From contig NZ_QODK01000002.1 of assembly GCF_003324485.1 (NCBI RefSeq), forward strand, positions 1,054,001 through 1,118,000: a DNA stretch of 64,000 bases, in the 5' to 3' direction. Within the stretch, counting starts at the first letter, position 1. Each line of letters starts with the position of its first letter. The notes under the pieces are model-generated. The model was given only the letters and a program-made list of their open reading frames with translations. It had not been told where the DNA came from and did not search any database. The DNA is from Cohaesibacter intestini (lineage in GTDB: Bacteria; Pseudomonadota; Alphaproteobacteria; Rhizobiales; Cohaesibacteraceae). Shown here one piece after another: positions 48,887-56,603 of the stretch. The translations under genes were made by a program, and so were the position numbers.

Positions 48887-49390
48887 TCAATTGACGCCAG
48901 CCTGCACAACCCCTTCGCAAGCATGCGCTTCGGCCTTGTCAAAAGGCAGCAGAAGCACACGCATCGGATCCACCGGGCCGGGTAAGGCGATTTTGCCAAC
49001 CGGCACCCGCTGGAACCCGAAGCGGCAATAATAGTCATAGTCACCGACCAGCAGAATGGAACAATAATCAAGCGCCTTGGCTTCCTCGATCGCCTTTTCC
49101 ATCAACAAGGCGCCTGCACCCTTCTTCTTGAAGTTCGGATGCACCGCCAAAGGTCCCAGCAACAAGGCCCGGCATGTACCAATCGTAATGGGCGACAGAC
49201 GCACGGATCCGGCCATATGCCCATGACACAGGGCGACATAGCTCAGGGATGGTTCGGGTTCCACCGCCTCGCGCACACGAAAAGCCGTACGGGCAAACCG
49301 TCCGGGGCCAAAGGCGTCCCTGTGCAATTGTTCAATCGCATCCACATGGAGCGGCAATTCGCGCTCCAGATTAAAGTCAGACCGGCACAT
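48887..49390 (-). CDS. GNAT family N-acetyltransferase
   Basis: A 167-residue acetyltransferase. The acetyl-CoA site lies in LLGPLAVHPNFKKKGAGALLMEKAIEEAK, with the R/Q-x-x-G-x-G/A pattern as KKKGAG. AFGPGRFARTAFRVRE and GDYDYYCRFGFQRVP are typical of the YhbS-like subgroup. The substrate is unknown. The start is uncertain: ATG 49390 or GTG 49429, which would add 13 residues. Confidence 0.85.
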   Translation of the reverse strand: MCRSDFNLERELPLHVDAIEQLHRDAFGPGRFARTAFRVREAVEPEPSLSYVALCHGHMAGSVRLSPITIGTCRALLLGPLAVHPNFKKKGAGALLMEKAIEEAKALDYCSILLVGDYDYYCRFGFQRVPVGKIALPGPVDPMRVLLLPFDKAEAHACEGVVQAGVN

Positions 49391-49702
49391 GTCGGAGTTC
49401 CATTTCCATTGCCCAGGATGGGCAATCACACACTCTAGTGAAGCTTTGAAGGTGAAACAGCTTTCCTGTTATCCCCCTTGACGAGATCATTCAACACCGC
49501 TCATACGGCCTGTGGCCTGCATGAGGAACGGTGCCTTGCATTTGTCATCGTCGTCGCATCATTTCAGTGGTCCAATTCTGTTTGTCTGCCTCCCCTAGCA
49601 TGGCATCGAAATCCTGTCTACATGATATTTTATGATATAAAGACAAATTTTGCCGCACAATATGCCGAAATTAACAGCAAAACAGCATTTGATCAAACAA
49701 CT
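49391..49702. other. AT-rich gap
   Basis: About 310 nt, with a distinctly AT-rich core at 49615-49690. It separates two minus-strand genes. No hairpin with a T-run, RNA gene or plausible small ORF was found. Confidence 0.35.
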
Positions 49703-50236
49703 TCAAGCCCGCCGCAGCCACCGGTCATCGACCGGCCCATCTCCGACAATTTCCTTGATGCGCGCGCGTGTTGCGGCCGTGGCCCCGTCTGGCAAGGCTT
49801 CAGGCGCGAAAAACGCACCTTCGACAATCTCCCCATCTCCAGACGCGCCATTGGAACTGGCACCGTCCATTGGGATCCACTGCCCATCCCGCACGATAAA
49901 ACAGCAAATGTGATCAGGCACTGCATAGCCATCATAAAGAAACACCCCGTGCAACTCAGGCATTCCGGTCACCTGAATGCCCGCTTCCTCGGCGACCTCC
50001 CTTTTTGCCGCTTCCAGCGCGGTTTCCCCCCGCTCAACACCACCGCCGGGGAGGTACCACCCCTTCATATAACTGTGCCTGACCAAATAGACAGCACCTT
50101 CTGCATCCAAAATGACCACCCGCACACCAAGCGAAACCCCTCGAAACCCCGACTGGAAGAGGACAAATAAACTTATCAACCATTTTGGCAAATGGAGAGA
50201 AATTTTCGCTTTTGATAACATATTGAGAACGTTCAT
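49703..50236 (-). CDS. NUDIX hydrolase
   Basis: A 177-residue NUDIX protein. A short hydrophobic N-terminal segment (PKWLISLFVLFQSGF) precedes GVRVVILDAEGAVYLVRHSYMKGWYLPGG. The box reads GGGVERGETALEAAKREVAEEAGI. The substrate is unknown. The N-terminal segment could be a membrane-associating helix. In-frame ATGs at 50236 and 50221 are both possible starts; a third at 50278 lacks support. Confidence 0.87.
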   Translation of the reverse strand: MNVLNMLSKAKISLHLPKWLISLFVLFQSGFRGVSLGVRVVILDAEGAVYLVRHSYMKGWYLPGGGVERGETALEAAKREVAEEAGIQVTGMPELHGVFLYDGYAVPDHICCFIVRDGQWIPMDGASSNGASGDGEIVEGAFFAPEALPDGATAATRARIKEIVGDGPVDDRWLRRA

Positions 50237-50386
50237 TTTCCTTAGCCTATTCACGGAATGCAAAGCTGTTATGCACAATTATCGCTACTGAAAGCCGCCT
50301 GTTTGAGGCATATCAGCGCGCAATTAAGAGTTTTGCTGTAAATTTCAGCACACGATGCACAAAAATTGATCAACAGGAGCCTGATC

Positions 50387-50497
50387 ATGATGAAGTTTCT
50401 GAAAAAGTCCAAAAAGGCGCCTGCTTATCATTGGCGTCCGGCAGTCGACATGACTGACCGCAAGGTTGTCAACACCCTGATCAACCCACTGGTCTAA
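50387..50497 (+). CDS. Uncharacterised 36-residue cationic small protein
   Basis: A small ORF with a strong translation signal: AGGAG 7 nt before tandem ATG codons (50387 and 50390). It reads MMKFLKKSKKAPAYHWRPAV, then DMTDRKVVNTLINPLV, and stops at TAA. The first third is basic (KKSKK). No transmembrane helix or signal peptide is evident. A 19-bp terminator follows 53 nt later. It stands alone on the plus strand after a minus-strand gene. I do not recognise a family. Confidence 0.65.
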   Translation: MMKFLKKSKKAPAYHWRPAVDMTDRKVVNTLINPLV

Positions 50498-50549
50498 TCA
50501 TCAACTGCCAGGCTCCGAATGGTGGCCAGCAGACAGATAAGACACTCTG

Positions 50550-50595
50550 AACAAAGCGGCGAGACTTCGATGAAGTCTCGCCGCTTTGTTATTTT
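50550..50595 (+). terminator. Very strong hairpin after the 36-residue ORF
   Basis: A 19-bp perfect stem AACAAAGCGGCGAGACTTC (50550-50568), loop GAT, GAAGTCTCGCCGCTTTGTT (50572-50590), then ATTTT. Confidence 0.9.
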
Positions 50596-50686
50596 GGCCC
50601 ATTTTTACCCAAACCGAACCGGAATTTGCAAGAAAGCGGCTGGACCTGACTGCAAAAAGAGACTAATCGCTGTCGCAAGTGCCAGA

Positions 50687-50719
50687 GCGATGGCCCAAGC
50701 AAGCGCGATGGCCCAAGCA
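50687..50719. repeat. 18-bp-period direct repeat
   Basis: GCGATGGCCCAAGCA occurs at 50687-50701 and 50705-50719, upstream of the metallophosphoesterase. No function is apparent. The rest of the 50498-50798 gap holds only the terminator above. Confidence 0.7.
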
Positions 50720-50798
50720 CTTGAATGACATCATACGGCTTCGACGGACCAAAGCGGCCAGACCAAGCCTGCCCCTTCGACTGACAGGCTCAAGCTCT

Positions 50799-51719
50799 AT
50801 GTTTCGTCTCGCCCATATTTCCGATCCGCATCTCGGCCCCTTGCCAAGCCCAACCCTGCGCCAACTGGCCAACAAGCGCATCTTTGGCTATGTCAATTGG
50901 CGGCGCAATCGCAAGGGCGTGCTGACCACTGCCATTCTCGATGGCCTGATCGATGACCTGCAGGCACAGGCACCTGATCATCTGGCGGTCACAGGCGATC
51001 TGGTCAATCTGGCCCTGCCCAACGAGATCGACAATGCCCGCGATTGGCTCGAGACGCTGGGAACACCGCATGACGTCTCCATCGTGCAGGGCAACCATGA
51101 TGCCTATGTTCCCTATGCGCGCCGGATCGCGGAAAAATCCTGGACCCACTATCTGACGGGCGACGAACCGGTATCCGAAGAGCACGCCTTCCCTTATCTG
51201 CGGGTCCGCAACAATGTGGCCCTGATTGGCGTCAATTCCGCTCGGGCCACCCTGCCTCTGATGGCAACCGGCTATTTCCGCTCCAAACAGGCCAGACAGC
51301 TGGGACAGATCCTTGACCATTGCAAGGCAAACGGGCTTTTCCGGGTGGTGATGATCCATCATCCCCCCTGTCGCAACGCCACCCACTGGCACAAGCGTCT
51401 GATTGGCGCCTCGCGTTTTCGCGCCGTGATCAAGTCACACGGAGCCGAGCTCGTGCTCCATGGGCACACCCATCTGGCAACCAAAAATGTCCTGCCCGGT
51501 CCTGACGCTGCCGTACCGGTCGTTTGTGTCCCCAGCGCCTCACAGGGCCTTGGCAGTCACAAGCCACCAGCCCGCTACAATCTGTTCGAAATTTCAGGAG
51601 AACCCGGTCAGTGGTCCTGCCGGCTCATCGAGCGTGGCTACCCGCAAGGAGAGCCTTCCGCGACCGTACCGCCCGTCATCGAAATCAACAGCCAGATACT
51701 GCCCTTTTCCGACGCGTAA
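50799..51719 (+). CDS. Calcineurin-like metallophosphoesterase
   Basis: A 306-residue cytosolic phosphoesterase. Metal-binding motifs are in order: HISDPHLG (residues 6-13), VTGDLVNLALP, VQGNHDAY, VMIHHPPC and LVLHGHTHLA. Together they form the full D-H / D / N-H / H / H-x-H ligand set. The substrate could be a cyclic nucleotide, UDP-sugar or nucleic acid end; none can be chosen. The ATG at 50799 is preferred, since the upstream extension is repeat-derived and basic. Confidence 0.9.
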   Translation: MFRLAHISDPHLGPLPSPTLRQLANKRIFGYVNWRRNRKGVLTTAILDGLIDDLQAQAPDHLAVTGDLVNLALPNEIDNARDWLETLGTPHDVSIVQGNHDAYVPYARRIAEKSWTHYLTGDEPVSEEHAFPYLRVRNNVALIGVNSARATLPLMATGYFRSKQARQLGQILDHCKANGLFRVVMIHHPPCRNATHWHKRLIGASRFRAVIKSHGAELVLHGHTHLATKNVLPGPDAAVPVVCVPSASQGLGSHKPPARYNLFEISGEPGQWSCRLIERGYPQGEPSATVPPVIEINSQILPFSDA

Positions 51720-51740
51720 CGAACGGTACCAGCACCAAAT

Positions 51741-51779
51741 GCAAAGAGCCGCCTTACAGTTCGTAAGGCGGCTCTTTGC
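51741..51779. terminator. Bidirectional terminator
   Basis: A 17-bp perfect stem GCAAAGAGCCGCCTTAC / GTAAGGCGGCTCTTTGC around loop AGTTC, between convergent genes. Confidence 0.82.
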
Positions 51780-51809
51780 ATTCAATTGGCAAGATCAGGC
51801 AACCCCCGA

Positions 51810-52397
51810 TCAGAAATTGGTAGGCAGAAACCAGGCATAGAGCACAAGGCCGATGGCCCCGGCCAAAATGCCCAGCAGGAACCACCACACGCCGCCAAAG
51901 CCACTGCCTTCCTTGGCAGTCTTGGCGCGCTTGGCGCCCTCGACCGCTGTTTCATCGACGGCACTCTTGCCCAGTTTCTCCAACAGATAGTCGGATTCCA
52001 TCGCTTTTTCGCGCTCGATGATCCGCTCTGCCAGATAATGGGTCACTGCATCAGCAGTGTCTTCCACATCGGTGCTCTCCGACAGAACGACCCGGCCAAG
52101 CCGCGTATCTTTCAAGAAGCGATAAGTCCGCTTGTCGCGTGCCATCTCGACAAAGGAAGTGATATCCACCCAGAAGCGGGGCTTGCGGCCCGGAACAATC
52201 TGGAAGGTCAGCATATCCATGTCGTCGGGCAATTCCTTTTCGACATCAACCAGCGCCTCGCCCAGCAGTTCAAGCCGCGCCCGCTCTGTATCGCCCAGCT
52301 CGACAATGACGCTATTCTGCTCAACATCGGCAATCCTCACATCGCGAATGGCGCGACCAAGACTGCGAACCGGTTCAGATTTTTGCTGCTCATCCAT
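51810..52397 (-). CDS. Hypothetical C-terminally membrane-anchored protein
   Basis: A 195-residue protein I do not recognise. The cytosolic part has VGDTERARLELLGEALVDVEKELPDD-like acidic helices and a conserved-looking PRFWVDITSFVEMARDKRTYRFLKDTRLGRVVL (two stretches). A linker near KRAKTAKEGSG leads to one C-terminal helix (WWFLLGILAGAIGLVLYAWFL), so it looks tail-anchored. ATG 52397 is chosen over one four codons upstream. It stands alone. Confidence 0.65.
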   Translation of the reverse strand: MDEQQKSEPVRSLGRAIRDVRIADVEQNSVIVELGDTERARLELLGEALVDVEKELPDDMDMLTFQIVPGRKPRFWVDITSFVEMARDKRTYRFLKDTRLGRVVLSESTDVEDTADAVTHYLAERIIEREKAMESDYLLEKLGKSAVDETAVEGAKRAKTAKEGSGFGGVWWFLLGILAGAIGLVLYAWFLPTNF

Positions 52398-52409
52398 GTC
52401 TCGTACCAT

Positions 52410-52629
52410 CTCACAAATGCGTTCATGCGCGCCGATTGATCATCTGACCGGGAGTGATTCCCTTGCGGCCAACAGGGCCCCATTTGCTAGAATCGCAGGC
52501 CCCTTGCCAATGGGCATTTTTTCGTAAGACACTATAAGCGGTTAAGGAAGGTTAATCAAATATGAAGACATGTGCGCAACATGGATTCACCCGCAAAAGG
52601 CGCGCCCCGTTAAAACACCCCAGTCCGCT
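52410..52629. other. Gap without recognised features
   Basis: About 220 nt between two minus-strand genes. I see nothing that I can name. Confidence 0.3.
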
Positions 52630-53421
52630 TCAGGCAGTGCGCCCGGCTGTAATATTTTGCCGGATCAATGCCAACACGCCACGCCCCACTTCCAGATGCG
52701 GCATGTGACCGACCCGATCAAAAACATGCACAGCAATCATCGGCGGCAGCTTATGACTGTGACGGGTTGGCAAAACACGATCCTGCGTCCCCCAAATCAC
52801 CTTGATTGGCATGGACAGCTTGCCCAGTTCCTCAAGCGGCAGCACCTTCTGCACCTTGCCATCGATGATCGCCTCTGCGGTCGCCTGCAAGGCCTCGAGC
52901 GCCCCTGCACAGGTCCGATGTCTGGCCTCATGTTCGGCCAGGGCCCGAGGCACCTCAAACTCCCAGCCGAAAAACTGCTCAAGCAGCATATGGATGGTAT
53001 CGACATCGGCTGCCTTGGCATAATTGCGCAACAGGGATTGGTTGATCTCATAGCCAAAGCCCCCCGGCGCAATCAATGTCAGGGACGCCACCAAAGAAGG
53101 CTCTCGGAGCGCGATCAGCGCCGCAACAGCGCCCCCCATTGAGTGACCCACAAGATGCACTCTGGACAGCCCCAACGCCTTCATATCGGCCATTACGGCC
53201 TTGGCAGCCACAACGGCATTGCACGGATCAGGATAATCAAGAGATTTGCCGTGACCGGGCAGATCAAACGCGATGCTGCGGACAGAGGATGACAACCCGA
53301 TCTGCAAGTTGGCCCACCCATTCAGATCTCCGGCAAAGCCATGCAGGAACACCACCACAGCCCCCTCATAACCCTCCTGATCCGGTCCCATGATGGTATG
53401 ATTGAGCTTGGCATTGGACAT
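52630..53421 (-). CDS. Alpha/beta-fold hydrolase
   Basis: A 263-residue hydrolase. The oxyanion-hole segment is VVFLHGFAGDLNGW. The nucleophile elbow is LVGHSMGGAVAA (Ser). The acid is likely Asp in VIWGTQDRVLP, and the His lies in DRVGHMPHLEVG. This looks like the esterase/lipase branch close to the E2-associated hydrolases of acetoin catabolism, but there is no lipoyl domain. The substrate is unknown. ATG 53421 starts the family-like sequence; a TetR gene lies upstream on the same strand. Confidence 0.88.
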   Translation of the reverse strand: MSNAKLNHTIMGPDQEGYEGAVVVFLHGFAGDLNGWANLQIGLSSSVRSIAFDLPGHGKSLDYPDPCNAVVAAKAVMADMKALGLSRVHLVGHSMGGAVAALIALREPSLVASLTLIAPGGFGYEINQSLLRNYAKAADVDTIHMLLEQFFGWEFEVPRALAEHEARHRTCAGALEALQATAEAIIDGKVQKVLPLEELGKLSMPIKVIWGTQDRVLPTRHSHKLPPMIAVHVFDRVGHMPHLEVGRGVLALIRQNITAGRTA

Positions 53422-53548
53422 GGATAGGTCTCCGGCTGTGCTTGGTCTGAAAGTAGGACGCATTCCTGCACAACCGGACCAGCGAGGCCAGCCCTGCGAT
53501 AGTCGCGTAGACCGCAGAGCAAATTGGCTCCGGATTCAGGCCCGAAGA

Positions 53549-54142
53549 TCAGCTGTTGCTGATTCCATGGAAGATCAGAGAGGAGTATTTCTCGACCAGA
53601 TCTGCAATCGAATAGCCGCCACGCGGGTCATACCAGACACAAACCCCGGTCAGCATCGGAATAAGCGCTTTGGCGGTCATCCGCATGTCGGCGGCAGCCC
53701 AGCAACCTTCTTCTGCACCGCGCTCGAGAATGTCCACCAGCTTCTTTTCATACTGGTCGCGCAGAACAACAATCTTACGATAATTTTCGCCCTGAAGGCT
53801 GCGCAGTTCGAAATTGCCGATAAAGACCTGCTTCTTGCGTGCAGCATAATAGGTGATGTGAAAACGAACATAGGTCTTGAGCTGCTCAACCGGATCTTCG
53901 ATGCCGCGCAACTCTTCATCAAGCGCACCGTTCAGTTCCACCATGATGGTCGATGTCAGCTTGTAAAGCAGGTCCTGCTTCGAGGCGATATGGTTATACA
54001 GAGACCCAGCCTGAATGCCCACCGCACTTGCCAGCTGTCGCAGGGACACTGCCTCATAGCCATTCTGATAAATCAGGTCGGTTGCCGCCTCATAGATCGC
54101 CTTGAGAGTCTTTTCGCCATTGGAGCCTGGGATGCGAGCCAT
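53549..54142 (-). CDS. TetR/AcrR family transcriptional regulator
   Basis: A 197-residue regulator. The HTH is clear at residues 10-55: LKAIYEAATDLIYQNGYEAVSLRQLASAVGIQAGSLYNHIASKQDLLYKL (two stretches). The ligand domain is helical and includes RFHITYYAARKKQVFIGNFELRSL, as in FadR/AcnR-like regulators of fatty acid or aromatic pathways. The alpha/beta hydrolase 127 nt downstream could be a target. That is inference from position. Confidence 0.9.
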   Translation of the reverse strand: MARIPGSNGEKTLKAIYEAATDLIYQNGYEAVSLRQLASAVGIQAGSLYNHIASKQDLLYKLTSTIMVELNGALDEELRGIEDPVEQLKTYVRFHITYYAARKKQVFIGNFELRSLQGENYRKIVVLRDQYEKKLVDILERGAEEGCWAAADMRMTAKALIPMLTGVCVWYDPRGGYSIADLVEKYSSLIFHGISNS

Positions 54143-54395
54143 GGGATATCTTCTGTTTCTCTGGGTCAGCTTTCGCGGATCAGGGACCAATATGCCTGCC
54201 CCGTCATCGTGCCAGCCGGACCGGCAAAATGCAGGCCCTTCACATTCACTTATGGAGGCGACATCACGACGCTTCCTGCGCCGTTATGCACAAATTCGCA
54301 ATTTCTGTCCACTTGTGCCAATGCCAGCTTGACAGCTCCAAACACGATGCCTATAACCCGCTCACGTCTCATCCAATGAGGCTTTTTGTTGGTTT

Positions 54396-54472
54396 GGCGG
54401 AGTAGCTCAGTTGGTTAGAGCAGCGGAATCATAATCCGCGTGTCGGGGGTTCAAGTCCCTCCTCCGCTACCA
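54396..54472 (+). tRNA. tRNA-Met (anticodon CAT), elongator type
   Basis: A 77-nt cloverleaf. Acceptor GGCGGAG pairs with CTCCGCT (first pair G-U), the D arm is AGCTCAGTTGGTTAGAGC, the anticodon stem GCGGA/TCCGC encloses ATCATAA with CAT at 54430-54432, the T arm is GGGGGTTCAAGTCCCTC, and CCA is encoded (54470-54472). The sequence resembles the alphaproteobacterial elongator Met tRNA rather than initiator or lysidine-Ile tRNA. A phage block follows, so this gene is a likely integration site. Confidence 0.95.
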
Positions 54473-55018
54473 AAATTTCCCAAACAAATCAAATAGATAC
54501 TTAATTTCAAAAACTCCTAGTACTTTTGGTTTTACACTTTTCTTTGAAAAGTTTTACATTTTTGTTCTTCATTCGCCCTCCCAGTTTAGGCATTTCGCCG
54601 CGATTTTCCACTTCGCTCTGACTGACACTTCTCTTTGCGCAACCTTCTCCCTTAGGGAGACCGCTCTAGGTTTCTCTGAATCTGCATTGCACGTGTTTGC
54701 AGAACAGCTTTAACCCCATAAAACACGTTTATTGCGGAACGTATAACGCTGCACAAGGTGCCACCCAAATCTGCACGTACGATTGGCATGAGTGCGGACA
54801 AAGCGGGCTTTGAAAAATTAGCTTGGTTGCGTGATCAGCTCATCTGCAGTGACAGTCCGCTCGAAATGAAACAAGCATAGGCTCCTATCTTGAGAGGCCA
54901 TTCTGGCTTTTAAACGATCAAGGGAGGCTTTGTAAGAAAAATCACGTATCTTTTGAACCGATCTTTGCTACGCTGCGTCATACGATTGGTTGTGACATTA
55001 AAGAAATAGGATTTGATT
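54473..55018. other. AT-rich junction between tRNA-Met and prophage
   Basis: About 545 nt with lower GC than the chromosome to the left. A small hairpin ACTTTTC-TTT-GAAAAGT occurs around 54536-54552. No coding frame with an RBS is visible, and no integrase lies on this side. The left attachment site is expected within or just after the tRNA 3' end. Its partner copy must lie beyond the right edge. Confidence 0.5.
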
Positions 55019-55297
55019 ATGAAAACCATTCACCGCTCCCTTCTCATCGCTTCGTTTATTGTCCCGTTTGCAGTAACAGCAGCAAGCGCGATGTCCCATT
55101 CAGAATGGGAGGCATACAAGAAGGACTGCCGATCAAGAGGTGGAACTCCTGGTGTTCACATGGACGGTTCTCCTGGGTGCCACATAGGGGCCGCGGCAAA
55201 AGTCAAGAACGGTTTTAAACTCAACAAATCTCCCAAATTGGTCAAAGGCAGCGGCAGCGGAAAAGCAGCGTTCACAGATTTGGTAGGCACCAAGTAA
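55019..55297 (+). CDS. Hypothetical small exported protein (possible prophage cargo)
   Basis: A 92-residue protein with a signal peptide (MKTIHRSLLIASFIVPFAV...SAMS). The mature part contains one Cys pair flanking a glycine-rich loop (DCRSRGGTPGVHMDGSPGCH). The tail is basic and glycine-rich. AGGA lies 8 nt before the ATG. It is transcribed against the phage block and sits between tRNA-Met and the phage terminator, the usual place for a lysogenic cargo gene. I do not recognise a family. Confidence 0.6.
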   Translation: MKTIHRSLLIASFIVPFAVTAASAMSHSEWEAYKKDCRSRGGTPGVHMDGSPGCHIGAAAKVKNGFKLNKSPKLVKGSGSGKAAFTDLVGTK

Positions 55298-55490
55298 TAG
55301 GTCGAGGGAAAACGAGTAGAGCCAACACTGGTCGCAGCGATGCGGCCTTTTTCAATCCCGTTCGACAACTGCATTGAAGAAATTTTTTTAATCTCATCTT
55401 AGTGGCTGCGGGAAAACCACAAGCCTTGGGATGGTACACCTTGGGCTCTGAACCGACCTTTGTTGCGGCAGGCACGAATGTTAGCAAAGA
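55298..55490. other. Gap between cargo gene and phage terminator
   Basis: About 190 nt with no recognised gene. It may still be part of the phage-host junction. Confidence 0.3.
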
Positions 55491-55492
55491 AC

Positions 55493-55530
55493 AAAAAAAG
55501 CCCGCCGGGATTAACCGGCGGGCTTTTGTT
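55493..55530. terminator. Terminator at the end of the phage late operon
   Basis: A 13-bp stem AAAAGCCCGCCGG (55496-55508) / CCGGCGGGCTTTT (55515-55527), loop GATTAA. On the minus strand it ends in seven T, so it terminates the leftward lysis transcript. Confidence 0.92.
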
Positions 55531-55737
55531 TTATTTGGCAGCGGCCTCAGCCTCTCGGAGCTGATTGCGCTTAATCCGCCAATCTTCCCATCTATTCAGG
55601 ATCAGCATGAACATGGCAACGATAGTGAAGATTAGCAGGACACCCTGCAAAATGGGATTGAAATATTGATCCCAATAATATGCCATTCCATTGACCCCCA
55701 ATGCGGCAGCTACTTTGGTTTCCGACTGAGAGATCAT
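55531..55737 (-). CDS. Small membrane protein at the end of the lysis cassette
   Basis: A 68-residue protein with one hydrophobic helix (PILQGVLLIFTIVAMFMLIL) followed by a charged tail (NRWEDWRIKRNQLREAEAAAK). It overlaps the Rz1-like gene by 4 nt. Size and layout fit a single-helix holin or antiholin. The position after the spanins is unusual for a holin, so the role is unsure. Confidence 0.65.
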   Translation of the reverse strand: MISQSETKVAAALGVNGMAYYWDQYFNPILQGVLLIFTIVAMFMLILNRWEDWRIKRNQLREAEAAAK

Positions 55738-56012
55738 TGGCCAGCCCTCACACGCACACCACGCACCTGCTTATAGAATTGCACTGTGTCGCGGTGACGA
55801 TTGCGGCACTCTGCCAAGGATTGACGATGGCGGGCGATCACCGCCCGCGCATCTCGACCGGTCTGGACGCCCGGATCCGCGCACTGACGTTGCAGATCGG
55901 CAGGCATGGGCGGCAATTGAGCCGCAGCCACCAGCTCACCGGATGATTTGCAACCGGCTAACGTCATCATCAGTGAGGATGCAAGCATCAGCTTGACCCA
56001 ATTGCGCCTCAT
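55734..56012 (-). CDS. Rz1-like outer-membrane spanin lipoprotein
   Basis: A 92-residue lipoprotein: basic N-terminus, hydrophobic segment and lipobox TLAGC (Cys at residue 21), then Pro-containing AAAQLPPMPADLQRQC. Its 5' part is nested in a different frame inside the Rz-like gene (overlap 55936-56012), the arrangement of overlapping Rz/Rz1. It would sit in the outer membrane and join the inner-membrane spanin during lysis. It depends on host Lgt (encoded at 23641). Confidence 0.75.
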   Translation of the reverse strand: MRRNWVKLMLASSLMMTLAGCKSSGELVAAAQLPPMPADLQRQCADPGVQTGRDARAVIARHRQSLAECRNRHRDTVQFYKQVRGVRVRAGQ

Positions 56013-56286
56013 AGTCTTTTACCTTCTGCTCAAGGTTTGATTGTTCGGCCTCACGGTCTTGCGCGCGAATAACAGCACTTTCCAAGGCCTCGGCATTACT
56101 TTTGATGGATTGGGTCAGGCTTTCGATCTTGTTATCCTTGAGATCGAGCTGCACTTGCTGAGCCTTGATCTCGGCAATGCGGGATTGGTCCAGCCGCCCC
56201 TTGCCATAGGCACCGCCCACGACTAGGAGGGCAGCCCCGGCAAACCACAAGCGCCGATCTGTTAAAAGCTTAAGCAACATGATCAA
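55936..56286 (-). CDS. Rz-like inner-membrane spanin
   Basis: A 116-residue protein with one N-terminal helix (LWFAGAALLVVGGAYG) and a long coiled coil (KIESLTQSIKSNAEALESAVIRAQDREAEQSNLEQKVKDYEAQL, in stretches), the usual i-spanin design. The gene overlaps the holin-like gene by 4 nt and the Rz1-like gene by 77 nt in another frame. Confidence 0.75.
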   Translation of the reverse strand: MIMLLKLLTDRRLWFAGAALLVVGGAYGKGRLDQSRIAEIKAQQVQLDLKDNKIESLTQSIKSNAEALESAVIRAQDREAEQSNLEQKVKDYEAQLGQADACILTDDDVSRLQIIR

Positions 56287-56603
56287 TCACCCGCCTCCAT
56301 TCGCCCCGGATCCGATGGAAAGAAACCGTCAGCGCCGTGACGCTTTTCCCACGACCGGCCAACCGTATGAGCCCCGGTGACCACGCCGCCGGTGCCAACC
56401 ATGGCAATCAGCAGGCTGGACGCATCACCGAGCTGAGCCTGACCCACGGCCAGCAATAGCAGCACCGTCAGCGCCAAGGCCGCAAAGAAGGCAATGAAGA
56501 CCAAGGCAAAGAGAGGGCGCCAAAGCCGCCGCACCCGCCATGCATGAGCATAGGCCGGATCGGCCAACAAATAGCCCTTTGTTTTTGGCACTGTCTCGCT
56601 CAT
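56283..56603 (-). CDS. Putative holin
   Basis: A 106-residue membrane protein. Two hydrophobic segments (PLFALVFIAFFAALALTVLLLLAV and ASSLLIAMVGTGGVVTGAHTVG) are followed by a charged GRSWEKRHG end, resembling the final R-x-x-E-K element of three-helix phage holins. It overlaps the endolysin by 4 nt. Location supports a holin; sequence alone does not prove it. Confidence 0.65.
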   Translation of the reverse strand: MSETVPKTKGYLLADPAYAHAWRVRRLWRPLFALVFIAFFAALALTVLLLLAVGQAQLGDASSLLIAMVGTGGVVTGAHTVGRSWEKRHGADGFFPSDPGRMEAGD

